From the NCBI GenBank assembly GCA_022495995.1, contig JAFEMH010000746.1, positions 1-64,000 of the forward strand: a stretch of DNA of 64,000 bases, given 5' to 3'. Source of the DNA: Adenophora triphylla var. japonica. Lineage: Eukaryota > Streptophyta > Magnoliopsida > Asterales > Campanulaceae. A program made the translations under genes and the position numbers. Under the pieces are notes generated by a model. The model searched no databases and was not told the DNA's origin. It saw only the letters and a program-made list of their open reading frames with translations. Numbering within the stretch: position 1 is the first letter of the stretch; each line of letters starts with the position of its first letter. This document shows, one piece after another, positions 1 through 10,841 of the stretch.

Positions 1-1013
1 ATACCCTAAGAAAGCCAAAAGGCACCGACAGCAATAAGAAAAAGGTGTATGAGTCTAGCCTATCATCTTCCTCCTCCGACAATGAGAGTTATGCTTCCAA
101 GAAAGAAAGAAAGAGGGAAAGCAAGGACGAACCCCTTACCATGGCATAATGCTAGAAAAGAAACTTGGTGATCCCTCGACGCGAGCAAGGGAGCCTCGCT
201 CTCTATCGACTATGACACCTCTTCGCTTCAATCTCATGTCAAAGCTTCCTAGAAAGTACAAGACACTCCGACATTGCAAAATTCAATGAAGTTCTACTTG
301 CCCTAAAGCTCATTTGGAAACCTACTTGGGCCATGCTATCTATGCTGGTGTCGATGCACAACTTTGCTAGTTCAAATGCTTTCCCTCAAACCTCGATGGT
401 GCCGCTAGAGATTGGTACATGACTCTTCCACTCTCCACAAGGCTTGATTGGCCACTCGCCAATGTGCCTTCCAAGAACAATTTGAGGACAACACTACCTA
501 CCGCACTACTAGGAGAGACCTTGAGCAAACCAAGCAACTTCCGAATGAATCATTCGCACTTCGTCAAAAGATGGAGGATCAAACCGATCGAAATCGTTGA
601 TAGGCCAAGCCTAGACGAACAAATTAATATCCTACTTCAATGCCTCCGCGAAGAGTACCAAGAGAAGCTTGCCGGCAATTACTTCCCTAGTTTCGTCGAA
701 CTCCATAAATCGGGCCTTAGAGTTGATGAATTGATCCTTCTTAGAAAGAATTAGAAAGAGAATTGTCCAACAAAGGGGAGCACCGGTCGTACCTATCATG
801 ATTTTGGAGGGGACTACTCTTAAGGAAATGTTCGATGTTCTAGTAGGCCAAGGAAAACTGAGCCAATGGAAGACTATCATCCTAAGAAAATGAGGAAGAT
901 TGGGACCACGACAAATTTTGCAGTACCATCGCTTTAGTGGTCATGACACCAACAATTGCTACAATTTGAGGGATGCCATCCAAGACTTGTATGAAGCCGG
1001 CAAGATCAACTGA
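1..1013 (+). pseudogene. Family A gag pseudogene (copy A1, truncated by the window start)
   Basis: This is the 3' two-thirds of the family A gag, equivalent to 10612-9625 on the minus strand and 29125-30015 on the plus strand. It begins in the Lys/Ser-rich linker and ends at the conserved ending YEAGKIN followed by TGA at 1011-1013. Many one- or two-base indels break the frame; the longest open piece, 419-754, covers the core of the Retrotrans_gag domain (RLDWPLA through LRVDELILLRKN). Gag would form the particle of a retrotransposon. This copy is the most decayed of the three. Confidence 0.9.
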
Positions 1014-1506
1014 AGCATCACCACCTTGGGGCTCCGATTGTCCTCTCCCTTTTTCCTTTGAAAAAAAAGAAAAAAAGAAAAGAAGAAAAAAAAAACATAG
1101 ATTAGGTAAATTTCCTAGTATGTTCTCGAAGAGTCGTTCTGTCTTTCTAGTACATCTCTATCCTCTCTAGTTTGTGTCAAGTAAACTATCGAGTCTGTTT
1201 CGAATTTCCTTATCAATAAAAGTTATCTCTTTACCCTAAACACTTTCCCAAGAGTTGTTCTTCTTTATGAGTATCATTTGATCTATGTTGAATAGTGGAC
1301 CCTCATTCCTTAAATCATCACGAAAGATAGAAGCTTCTAAACAAGTTTGCAATGAAAAGTATCCTTAGAAGGCTTAAGGCTAAACATTACTCATGTTGAA
1401 AGTTGAAGATCAACAAACAAAGGAAGCCAAAGGCGCTGCTATCAACATTCATCCCAAGAAAAGTGGGGCTACTCAATTCAAGGCATTGAGAGTACAAAAA
1501 TAAAAA

Positions 1507-1553
1507 GCTCGCTAGGTCGAAACTCCTCAAATCGTCCTAGGCAAAAATAGAGC
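1507..1553 (+). other. Stem-loop module 1 of family A (copy A1)
   Basis: Three nested pairings can be drawn: GCTC with GAGC (outer), GCTAGG with CCTAGGC (middle, one bulged G) and GTCGA with TCGTC (inner). A poly-A tract follows at once. The same module is at 48881-48928 in A3 and, reversed, at 9117-9165 in A2. RNA folding is inferred from complementarity. Confidence 0.6.
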
Positions 1554-1555
1554 AT

Positions 1556-1596
<41 letters not shown>

Positions 1597-2247
1597 GAAA
1601 AACTCTCAAGCCTTCATTGCCCCACAACAAGGATGAAATTTCAACAAAGGCAAGAAGGACTCTCCCACAAAGAAGAAGAGTCAAGTGATACCAACGAAGA
1701 AAAGAGGATCCCTCAACATCCTCTTACAATGAAGCCCGAATGGCAACGCAAATGAAGAAGACTTTCAACATCAATCCATAAAGAGAAATGTTTAGCCTTA
1801 AGTCATGCTAACGATTGGCTTTCTTTTCAAATTCGTTAAGAAATTTCTAGATGATACAAGGTCCATTAAAAGTAGAGCAACTTTTCTAGATCTTTGAGCC
1901 ATATAGCGTTCTTTGTTGAGTCTAGGGGCTTCCTCTTAGCCATTCTCATACACACTCTTGAAATCCAAGCATCAAAACTGGGGCTTCCTAACCTTTCCTC
2001 CCCCAGTCAATCCCTACTCAAACTCTCGAGAGTAATCAAATCTGCATTAGGGGCTTTCCTCTTCGTTTCTCACTCTCATCATTAGAGAATACACTCCCCA
2101 AAAGAGTCAATGCTTGGATCATCTTCCAAAAAATAGAGTCCGTCTCTCCTCAACTAAACTTGAGATCTCATCTTTTTCCTTAATGAGATTCTTCCAACTG
2201 AGTCACCTTCGAGTACACATACTTTTCAAAAAAAAAAAAAGAGAATA

Positions 2248-2372
2248 GCTCGCTAGGTTGAAAACTCGTAAAGAGCGGCCTAGGCAAAAGTTAGAGCACA
2301 AAAACAAAAGACGCAAAAGAGATGCCCGCTAGATTGAAAACCCGAAAGGGCAGTCTAGGCAAAAACCAGGGT
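2248..2372 (+). other. Stem-loop modules 2 and 3 of family A (copy A1)
   Basis: Module 2 (2248-2294) pairs GCTC/GAGC, GCTAGG/CCTAGGC and CTC/GAG. Module 3 (2321-2372) pairs GATGCCC with GGGTGCGTC, GCTAGA/TCTAGGC and CCC/GGG. Relative to module 2, both sides of the middle and inner stems changed together, which is what a conserved RNA structure would produce. Equivalents are at 49616-49740 (A3) and 8290-8424 reversed (A2). Confidence 0.6.
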
Positions 2373-2999
2373 GCGTCACAAAAAAAAAATCAAAGGGAAA
2401 AAGGAGGGGATCCTTCTTCGATTCACGCAGTCTCACAAGCCTGTTCACGAAGTCATCTACAACATACAAGAAGTCTTGGGGCTTGGTGTCAAGAGAAGCC
2501 TTGGAAAATGCGTGCTTTGGATTGGGCAACATAAAGCCATTGGAGTGGTTTGAACCTTGTTCAGTCAATGATCATCACACGAAAAACTTAGGGGCTTGAC
2601 GACGAAAAAGTCCTACGACAACGAAAAATCCTTGAAAGTATCCTGAACCTTAGTGTTGAACTTGGGTTATCTCAACGGAATCCTATTAGACGATTGTCTC
2701 ATTCGATCTTTAGATGAACCTCACGAGTTGGTCTTCAAAACCAAAATCTAAATCACAAACAATTTTCAATCCTCACATAATAGAACTCATTCTCCCCGCT
2801 GATTCTTGGAGTCGAGTGCACAGTGATCGTCTTGAACAAACAAATGCTTAAGTGAATGTGTGTTGTTATGCAAATGCTTTCACTAACCCTCTTGTAGGAA
2901 TTAAAATGCGTAAAGCACGTCAAGTGCCTACTTTCAAGAATTAGATCAAACATGTTGAGTGTTTGGATTTTTTCCTACCATATACCTTTCTATGCATCC

Positions 3000-3870
3000 A
3001 ATTAAGTGCGTCGAGCATCTCTTAAAGCGTCAAGCATCCATCGCGCCAAGCAACCATTGCGTCGGCGCAATCATAGCGTCAGCATCCATCGCGTCAAGCA
3101 ACCATCGCGTGGCCAAGCAACCGCGCGTTAAGCAACCATCGCGTCAAGCATCCATCACGTCAAGTGCCATGCGTCAAGCATATTCCAACAAAAAGCCCGA
3201 TTCAACGCCCAGACAGGTGGATCGTCAACAAGTAGGTGTGTCGAGCATCTACAAGTAGTATGTCAAGTACTACTCAACAAAAGCTCGGTCTTGAATCGCC
3301 AGGATCGTCACCAAGTAGGTGTGTCAGCATCTACAAGTAGTTTGTCGAGTACTACTCAACAAAAGCTCGGTCTTGAATCGCCAGATCGTCACGTAGGTGT
3401 GTCAAGCATCTACAAGTAGTATGTCGAGTACTACTCAACAAAAGCTCGGTCTTGAATCGCCAGGATCGTCACCAAGTAGGTGTGTCAAGCATCTACAAGT
3501 AGTATGTCGAGTACTACTCAAAAAAAAAAAAAGCTTCGATTCTTGAATCTCAGGGGATCGTCACTCTAGGTGTGCCGGCCGCAATAAGCATCTATGGGCA
3601 GTACAGCAGTACGTAAGTATCGTACTTGAACAAACAAAGCTCGCTTCTGACCCCAGATCGTCGCACCAGATAGGTGTGTCAAGCATCTACAAGTAGTATG
3701 TCGAGTACTACTCAACAAAAGCTCGGTGCTTGAATCGCGGGATCGTCACCAAGTAGGTGTGTCAAGCATGCACAAGTAGTATGTCGAGTACTACTCGATA
3801 AAAAGCTCGGTCTTGAATATCCAGATCGTCACCTCAACAAAAGCTCGGCCCCGAGATTGCCGAGGATCGT
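3000..3870 (+). repeat. Minisatellites of copy A1 (16-bp units, then degraded 83-bp units)
   Basis: About 3000-3180 holds diverged copies of a 16-bp unit of the form GCGTCAAGCAACCATC. From about 3225 an 83-bp unit containing AAGTAGGTGTGTCAAGCATC and GAGTACTACTCAACAAAAGC repeats with many indels to about 3870. The cleaner array is in copy A2 at 6660-7490. Confidence 0.85.
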
Positions 3871-4148
3871 CACCTCACTTCCACAAAGACAGTATCTTCG
3901 CACTGGGTCATGATTTGATTCCTCGCATGGATTTGCCTTTTCAAAAATAAAATCTCCTCGATTTTCAAAAATGATTTTCAAAATACCTAAAGCAACCTTT
4001 TCGTGTTTTGGAGTCGAACTACGTTTTGGTCCGATTCTCCGATAGAGATACGTGAGGCAGCCGTGCGGCACGACCATCCCAAAGTTCGAATGATGTCTTT
4101 TCTATCGACGACACTTCTTCTTTCATAAGACCTGTCGCCGAGGGGCTC

Positions 4149-5182
4149 AGTAGACACCCCATTCTCGAACCCATAATTAGCATGATTACACTACTCTTTA
4201 TCTCTCTGTTATGTTTTGATGAAAGCATATCAGTTTCATCATGTTTCGTTAAGTTTCTAACTAACCTCGTTAGTTTTGGACCTAACTGACTAACGGAATA
4301 ACCGAAGAGGATAAAATGGTCATCAGACTAGTTATCTCGCACGAGATATCATATCTCACGCGAGATATCCCCTCGACAGGATGTGCAGAAATCACTCTCC
4401 TTCTCCGTTTCAAACTCTCTTTTTGGATAAAACCTTATCAATTCGGGTATCCAATCAGAACTGAGTTCTGGAACCTTCCTAGGATAATTTCCCTCTCCAC
4501 CTTCACCTCTCCAACCTCCTATAAATACCGGATGACTTTCGGTTTCGAGGTCGACAATTCACACAACACACACATTTTATAGGTTTCTCTCCCTGAAAGA
4601 TTCCTACAAAATCACCCTAAATCACCTAAAGTTTGTTCATCAACCTTGTTGATTAATAAACATCAAAGCCCGAATCAAAGGACCAAGGCGAAGCTCCGTC
4701 CGCATCAAGATCCAAATCAAGGATCGAGGCGAAGCTCTGTCCGAATCAAGGTTCGACTCTAAACTTGAGTCGAAACTCTGTCCGAATCTCTACTCAAAAG
4801 GTAATCATCCTTTAAACTTTCGTTTCTCTTCTCAACCTCTCTATTGATTTTAGAGTAGTGTAATCCCATCAAAAGGATTAGCCTAGAGTCCCTTCAGTCA
4901 ATGAAGGCGATCTCGAAGCATACAATCCGACATTCCTAATCAAGAAATTGATTAGGGTTTACTTGTTTTTCTTTAATTATTTTATTAAAAAAGATTGAAA
5001 ACCTCTCTTTTCTTTAGCAAGACCAATCTCCGGATAGGGTGAAATGGATGCCTTCTAAACCTACCCATTTCATAACCTAAGCCCCGAACCCAAATCTCTT
5101 TCAAAAATGGTTTTCCTATGTTTCCAATCGAATAATATAGGTGGCGACTCAAAAAGATGAAAAGATGAAATTTTCTCACAAC
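4149..5182 (+). repeat. LTR of family A (copy A1 3' LTR, lacks its last 6 bases)
   Basis: It matches the complete LTR 53459-54520. The first base pair reads AG instead of TG (AGTAGACACC), and the copy stops at CTCACAAC without the final GCTACA, running straight into an inverted LTR piece. The TATA-like TATAAATA lies near 4519-4526. Paired ATCTCG palindromes lie at 4332-4370. Confidence 0.88.
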
Positions 5183-5321
5183 TATATTATTTGATTGGAA
5201 ACATAGAAAAACCATTTGAAAGAGATTTGAGTTCGGGGCTTAGGTTATGAAATGGGTAGGTTTAGAAGCCATTCATTTCACCCAATCCGGAGATCGGTCT
5301 TGCTAAAGAAAAGAGAGGTTT
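5183..5321 (-). repeat. Inverted fragment of family A LTR at the palindrome centre
   Basis: These 139 bases are the reverse complement of the LTR part ending about 35 bases before its 3' end. They sit between the forward LTR (ending 5182) and a full reverse LTR (from 5324). The fragment marks a head-to-head junction rather than a normal insertion, because no target duplication or non-LTR spacer is present. Confidence 0.8.
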
Positions 5322-5323
5322 AC

Positions 5324-6383
5324 TGTAGCGTTGTGAGAAAATTTTCATCTTTTCATCTTTTTGAGTCGCCACCTATATTATTCGTTTGGAAACATAGGAA
5401 AACCATTTTGAAAGAGATTTGGGTTCGGGGCTTAGGTTATGAAATGGGTAGGTTTAGAAGGCATCCATTTCACCCAATCCGAAGATCGGTCTTGCTAAAG
5501 AAAAGAGAGGTTTTCAATCTTTACAATAAATAATTAAAGAAGAACAAATAAACCCTAATCAATTTCTTGATTAGGAATATCGGATTGTATGCTTCGAAAT
5601 CGCCTTCATTGACTGAAGGGACTCTAGGCTAATCCTTTTGATGGGATCACACTACTCTAAAATCAATAGAGAGGTTGAGAAGAGAAACGAAAGTTTAAAG
5701 GATGATTACCTTTTAAGGAGAGATTCGGACAGAGTTTCGACTCGAGTTTAGAGTTGAAACTTGATACGGACAGAGCTTCGCCTCGATCCTTGATTTGGAT
5801 CTTGATGCGGACGGAGCTTCGCCTTGGTCCTTTGATTCGGGCTTCGATGTTCGTCAATCAACGTGGTTGAAGGACGAATTTAGGAGTTGTTTGTGAGTGA
5901 TTTGAAGGAGTCTTTCGTGGAAAGAAACCAACAAATTGTGTGTGTTGTGTGTTTTCTTGATCAAGGATCAGAATTGTCGACCTCCGAAATACTGAAAGTC
6001 ATCCAGTATTTATAGGAGGTTGGAGAGGTGAAGGTGGAGAGGGAAATTACCCTAGGAAGGTTCCAGAACTCAGTTCTGATTGGATACCCGAATTGATAAG
6101 GTTTTATCCAAAAAGAGAGTTTGAAACGGAGAAGGAGAGTGATTTCTGCACATCCTGTCGAGGGGATATCTCGCACGAGATATGATATCTCGTGCGAGAT
6201 AACTAGTCTGATGACCATTTTATCCTCTTCGGTTATTCCGTTAGTCAGTTAGGTCCAAAACTAACGAGGTTAGTTAGAAACTTAACGAAACATGATGAAA
6301 CTGATATGCTTTCATCAAAACATAAAAGAGAGATAAAGAGTAGTGTAATCATGTAATTATGGGTTCAGAATGGGGTGTCTACA
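5324..6383 (-). repeat. 3' LTR of copy A2 (complete, about 1.06 kb)
   Basis: The plus strand begins TGTAGCGTTGTGAG and ends GGTGTCTACA, so the LTR reads TGTAGACACC to CTACA in its own direction, with proper TG and CA ends. Next to it, 6384-6393 gives the polypurine-like GAGGGGCTC on the minus strand. The U3 palindromes are at 6164-6202. Confidence 0.9.
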
Positions 6384-6659
6384 GAGCCCCTCGGCGACAG
6401 GTCTTATGAAATAATAAGTGTCGTCGATAGAAAAGACATCATTCTGAACACTGGGATGGTCGTGCCGCACGGCTGCCTACGTATCTCTATCGGAGAATCA
6501 GACCAAAACGTAGTTCGACTCCAAAACACGAAAAGGTTGCTTTAGGTATTTTGAAAATCATTTTTTGAAAATCGAGGAGATTTTATTTTTGAAAAGGCAA
6601 ATCCATACTGAGGAATCAAATCATGACCCAATTCTGAAGATACCTGTCTTTTGTGGAAG

Positions 6660-7490
6660 TGAGGTGACGATCATGGCGATTCGGGACCGAGCTTTTGTTG
6701 AGGTGACGATCCTGGCGATTCGGGACCGAGCTTTTTGTTAAGGTGACGATCCTGGATATTCAAGACTGAGCTTTTTGTTGAGTAATACTCGACATACTAC
6801 TTGTAGATGCTTGACACACCTACTTGGTGACGATCCTGGCGATTCAAGACCGAGCTTTTGTTGAGTAGTACTCGACATACTACTTGTAGATGCTTGACAC
6901 ACCTACTTGGTGACGATCCTGGCGATTCAAGACCGAGCTTTTGTTGAGTAGTACTCGACATACTACTTGTAGATGCTTGACACACCTACTTGGTGACGAT
7001 CCTGGAGATTCAAGACCGAGCTTTTGTTGAGGTGACGATCCTGGATATTCAAGACCGAGCTTTTTGTTGAGTAGTACTCGACATACTACTTGTAGATGCT
7101 TGACACACCTACTTGGTGACAATCCTGGCGATTCAAGACCGAGCTTTTGTTGAGTAGTACTCGACATACTACTTGTAGATGCTTGACACACCTACTTGGT
7201 GACGATCCTGGCGATTCAAGACCGAGCTTTTGTTGAGTAGTACTCGACATACTACTTGTAGATGCTTGACACACCTACATGGTGACGATCCTGGCTATTC
7301 AAGACCGAGCTTTTGTTGAGTAGTACTCGACATACTACTTGTAGATGCTTGACACACCTACTTGGTGACGATCCTGGCGATTCAAGACCGAGCTTTTGTT
7401 GAGTAGTACTTGACATACTACTTGTAGATGCTTGACACACCTACTTGTTGACGATCCACCTGTCTGGGCGTTGAATCGGGCTTTTTGTTG
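6660..7490 (-). repeat. 83-bp tandem array of family A
   Basis: About ten units, some shortened, repeat with an 83-bp period (for example units beginning near 7086, 7169, 7252, 7335 and 7418). Each contains GTGACGATCCTGGCGATTC, TTGAGTAGTACTCGAC and TAGATGCTTGACACACC. AGTACT is itself a 6-bp palindrome. Short open frames on the minus strand across it are by-products of the repeat. Confidence 0.9.
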
Positions 7491-7670
7491 GAATATGCTT
7501 GACGCATGGCACTTGACGTGATGGATGCTTGACGCGATGGTTGCTTAACGCAAAGGTTGCTTGACGCGATGGTTGCTTGACGCGATGGATGCTTGACGCG
7601 ATGATTGCTTGACGCAATGGTTGCTTGACGCAATGGATGCTTGACGCTTTAAGAGATGCTCGACGCACTT
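7491..7670 (-). repeat. 16-bp minisatellite of copy A2 (short version)
   Basis: Roughly nine units of the form GATGGTTGCTTGACGC occur here. The same locus in A3 (52275-52735) has about 28 units, so copy number varies between family members. Confidence 0.85.
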
Positions 7671-9074
7671 AATTGGATGCATAGAAAGGTATATGGTAGG
7701 AAAAAATCCAAACACTCAACATGTTTGATCTAATTCTTGAAAGTAGGCACTTGACGTGCTTTACGCATTTTAATTCCTACAAGAGGGTTAGTGAAAGCAT
7801 TTGCATAACAACACACATTCACTTAAGCATTTGTTTGTTCAAGACGATCACTGTGCACTCGACTCCAAGAATCAGCGGGGAGAATGAGTTCTATTATGTG
7901 AGGATTGAAAATTGTTTGTGATTTAGATTTTGGTTTTGAAGACCAACTCGTGAGGTTCATCTAAAGATCGAATGAGACAATCGTCTAATAGGATTCCGTT
8001 GAGATAACCCAAGTTCAACACTAAGGTTCAGGATACTTTCAAGGATTTTTCGTTGTCGTAGGACTTTTTCGTCGTCAAGCCCCTAAGTTTTTCGTGTGAT
8101 GATCATTGACTGAACAATGTTCAAACCACTCCAATGGCTTTATGTTGCCCAATCCAAAGCACGCATTTTCCAAGGCTTCTCTTGACACCAAGCCCCAAGA
8201 CTTCTTGTATGTTGTAGATGACTTCGTGAACAGGCTTGTGAGATCACGTGAATCGAAGAAGGATCCCTCCTTTTTCCCTTTGATTTTTTGTGATGCACCC
8301 TGGTTTTTGCCTAGACTGCCCTTTCGGGTTTTCAATCTAGCGGGCATCTCTTTTGCGTCTTTTGTTTTTGTGCTCTAACTTTTGCCTAGGCCGCTCTTTA
8401 CGAGTTTTCAACCTAGCGAGCTATTCTCTTTTCTTTTTTTTTTTTGAAAAGTATGTGTACTCGAAGGTGACTCAGTTGGAAGAATCTCATTAAGGAAAAA
8501 GATGAGATCTCAAGTTTAGTTGAGGAGAGACGGACCCTATTTTTTGGAAGATGATCCAAGCATTGACTCTTTTGGGGAGTGTATTCTCTAATGATGAGAG
8601 TGAGAAACGAAGAGGAAAGCCCCTAATGCAGATTTGATTACTCTTGAGAGTTTAAGTAGGAATTGACTGGGGGAGGAAAGGTTAGGAAGCCCCAGTTTCG
8701 ATGCTTGGATTTTAAGAGTGTGTATGAGAATGGCTAAGAGGAAGCCCCTAGACTCAACAAAGAACGCTATATGGCTCAAAGATCTAGAAAAGTTGTTCTA
8801 CTTTTAATGGACCTTGCATTATCTAGAAATTTTTTAACGAATTTGAAAAGAAAGCCAATCATTAGTATGAATTAAGGCTAAACATTTCTCTTTATGGATT
8901 GATGTTGAAAGTCTTCTTCATTTGCGTTGCCATTCGGGCTTCATTGTAAGAGGATGTTGAGGGATCCTCTTTTCTTCATTGATATCACTTGACTCTTCTT
9001 CTTTGCGGGAGAGTCCTTCTTGCCTTTGTTGAAATTTCATCCTTGTTGTGGGGCGATGAAGGCTTGAGAGTTTT

Positions 9075-9114
<40 letters not shown>

Positions 9115-9624
9115 ATGCTCTATTTTTGCCTAGGACGATTTGAGGAGTTTCATCCTAGCGAGCTTTTTATTTATTTTTGTACTCTCAAAGCCTTGAATTG
9201 AGTAGCCCCACTCTTCTTGGGATGAATGTTGGTAGCAGCGCCTTTGGCTTCCTTCGTTTGTTGATCTTCGACTTTCAACGGGAGTAATGTTTAGCCTTAA
9301 GCCTTCTAAGGATAGTTTTCATTTCAAACTTGTTTAGAAGTTTCTATTTTTCGTGATGATTTAAGGAATGAGGGTCCACTATTCAACATAGAAAAACAAC
9401 TCTTGGGAAAGTGTTTAGGATAAAGAGATAACTTTTATTGATAAGGAAATTTGAAACAGACTCGATAGTTTATTTGACACAAACTAGAGAGGATAGAGAT
9501 AGACTAGAATGACAGAACGACTCTTCGAGAACATACTAGAAAGTTGACCTAATCTATTTTTTTTTCTCTTTTTTTTTCAAAGGAAAAAGGGAGAGGACGA
9601 TCGGAGCCTCAAGGTGGTGATGCT

Positions 9625-10841
9625 TCAGTTGATCTTACCGGCTTCATACAAGTCTTGGATGGCATCCCTCAAATTGTAGCAATTGTTGATGTCATGACCA
9701 CTAAACTGATGGTACTCGCAAAATTTGTCGTGGTCCCAATCTTCCCTCATTTTCTTAGGATGATAGTCTTCCATTGGCCTACTAGATCATCGAACATTTC
9801 CTTAAGAGTAGCCCCACCAAAATCATGATAGGTACGACCGGTGCTCCCCTTTGTTGGACAATTCTCCTTTTCTGAATTCTTTCTAAGAAGGATAAATTCA
9901 TCAACTCTAAGGCCCGATTTATGGAGTTCGAGGAAACTAGGGAAGTAATTGCCGGCAAGCTTCTCTTGGTATTCTTCGCGGAGGCATTGAAGTAGGATAT
10001 GAATTTGTTCGTCTAGGCTTGGCCTATCAACGATTTCGCCCGCCTTGATCCTCCATCTTTTGACGAAGTCTGCGAATGATTCATTTGAGAGTTGCTTGGT
10101 TTGCTCAAGGTCTCTCCTAGTAGTGCGGTAGGTAGTATTGTCCTCAAATTGTTCTTGGAAGGCACGACTGGCGAGTGGCCAATCAAGCCTTGTGGAGAGT
10201 GGAAGAGTCATGTACCAATCTCTAGCGGCACCGTCAAGGGTTTGAGGGAAGCATTGAACTAGCAAGTTGTCATCGACACCCATAGGTAGCATGGCCCAAG
10301 AGTAGGTTTCCAAATGAACTTTAGGGCAAGTAGAACCATTGAATTTTGCAATGTCGGGCGTCATGTACTTTCTAGGAAGCTTTGACATGGATTGACGAAG
10401 GGTGTCATAGTCGATAGAGAGCGAGGCTCCCTTGCTCACATTGAGGGATGCAAGTTTCTTTTCTAGCATTGCCATGGTAAGGGGTTCGTCCTTGCTTTCT
10501 TTCTTGCTTTCTTTCTTGGAAGCATAACTCTCATTGTCGGAGGAGGAAGATGATGAGGTAGACTCATACACCTTTTTCTTGTGCTTGCGGTGCCTTTTAG
10601 CTTTCTTAGTGTATGATACTTCGTCATCGGAAGAGGACTCATTCTCTTTCTTCTTTGAGCTTAATTCGGCCAATTGTAGTTTCATGGCTTGGAGTTCGTC
10701 AACCATGGCTTTCATTTCCCCGGCTTGGATTCTTCTTTCAAGTTCTAATCGGGCCTCCATTTCATCGGCTTGGGCTTGTAGCATTTCTTCATATCGAATC
10801 CTTTGATCCTCAATTTCCTTCTTGAGTGCTTCAGAATTCAT
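9625..10841 (-). pseudogene. Family A gag (copy A2), frameshifted near its 3' end
   Basis: The start is chosen at the ATG at 10841 (MNSEALKKEIEDQRIR). Upstream frame continuation has no ATG. In order: an N-terminal coiled-coil-like segment (residues about 1-75, rich in E, K, Q and R), a Lys/Ser-rich acidic-basic linker (about 80-125), the Retrotrans_gag core (LETYSWAMLP, then DWYMTLPLSTRLDWPLA and SFADFVKRW), then the tail. A deletion of about 13 bases near 9780 shifts the frame, so translation ends early at 9747. The conserved tail with FCEYHQFSGHD and YEAGKIN continues in another frame to the stop at 9625. Gag would build the virus-like particle; the missing pol must come from elsewhere. 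Confidence 0.88.

Larger units (their letters stand above)
1014..4148 (+). other. 3' non-coding region of family A copy A1
   Basis: No coding sequence is recognisable here. The stretch matches 6384-9624 (minus) and the split segments 30016-30473, 48863-50324 and 52237-53458. In order it holds a purine-rich tract, a 35-base poly-A (1557-1591), three related stem-loop modules (1507-1553, 2248-2294, 2321-2372), a repeated GGGGCTT motif, the 16-bp minisatellite (about 3000-3180) and an eroded 83-bp tandem array (about 3225-3870). It ends in the purine-rich GAGGGGCTC just before the LTR, a plausible polypurine tract. Confidence 0.8.
6384..9624 (-). other. 3' non-coding region of copy A2
   Basis: No gene is seen. 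On the minus strand, from gag outward, it holds module 1 (9165-9117) with a 37-base homopolymer (9077-9113), modules 2 and 3 (8424-8290), the recurring GGGGCTT motif, the 16-bp minisatellite (about 7650-7500) and the 83-bp array (7490-6660). Sequence identity to copy A1 is high throughout. Confidence 0.8.

Noticed and set aside
1557..1591. Poly-A tail of a processed pseudogene or SINE
   Set aside because: The tract sits at the same place in all three family A copies, next to stem-loop module 1, with no target duplication.
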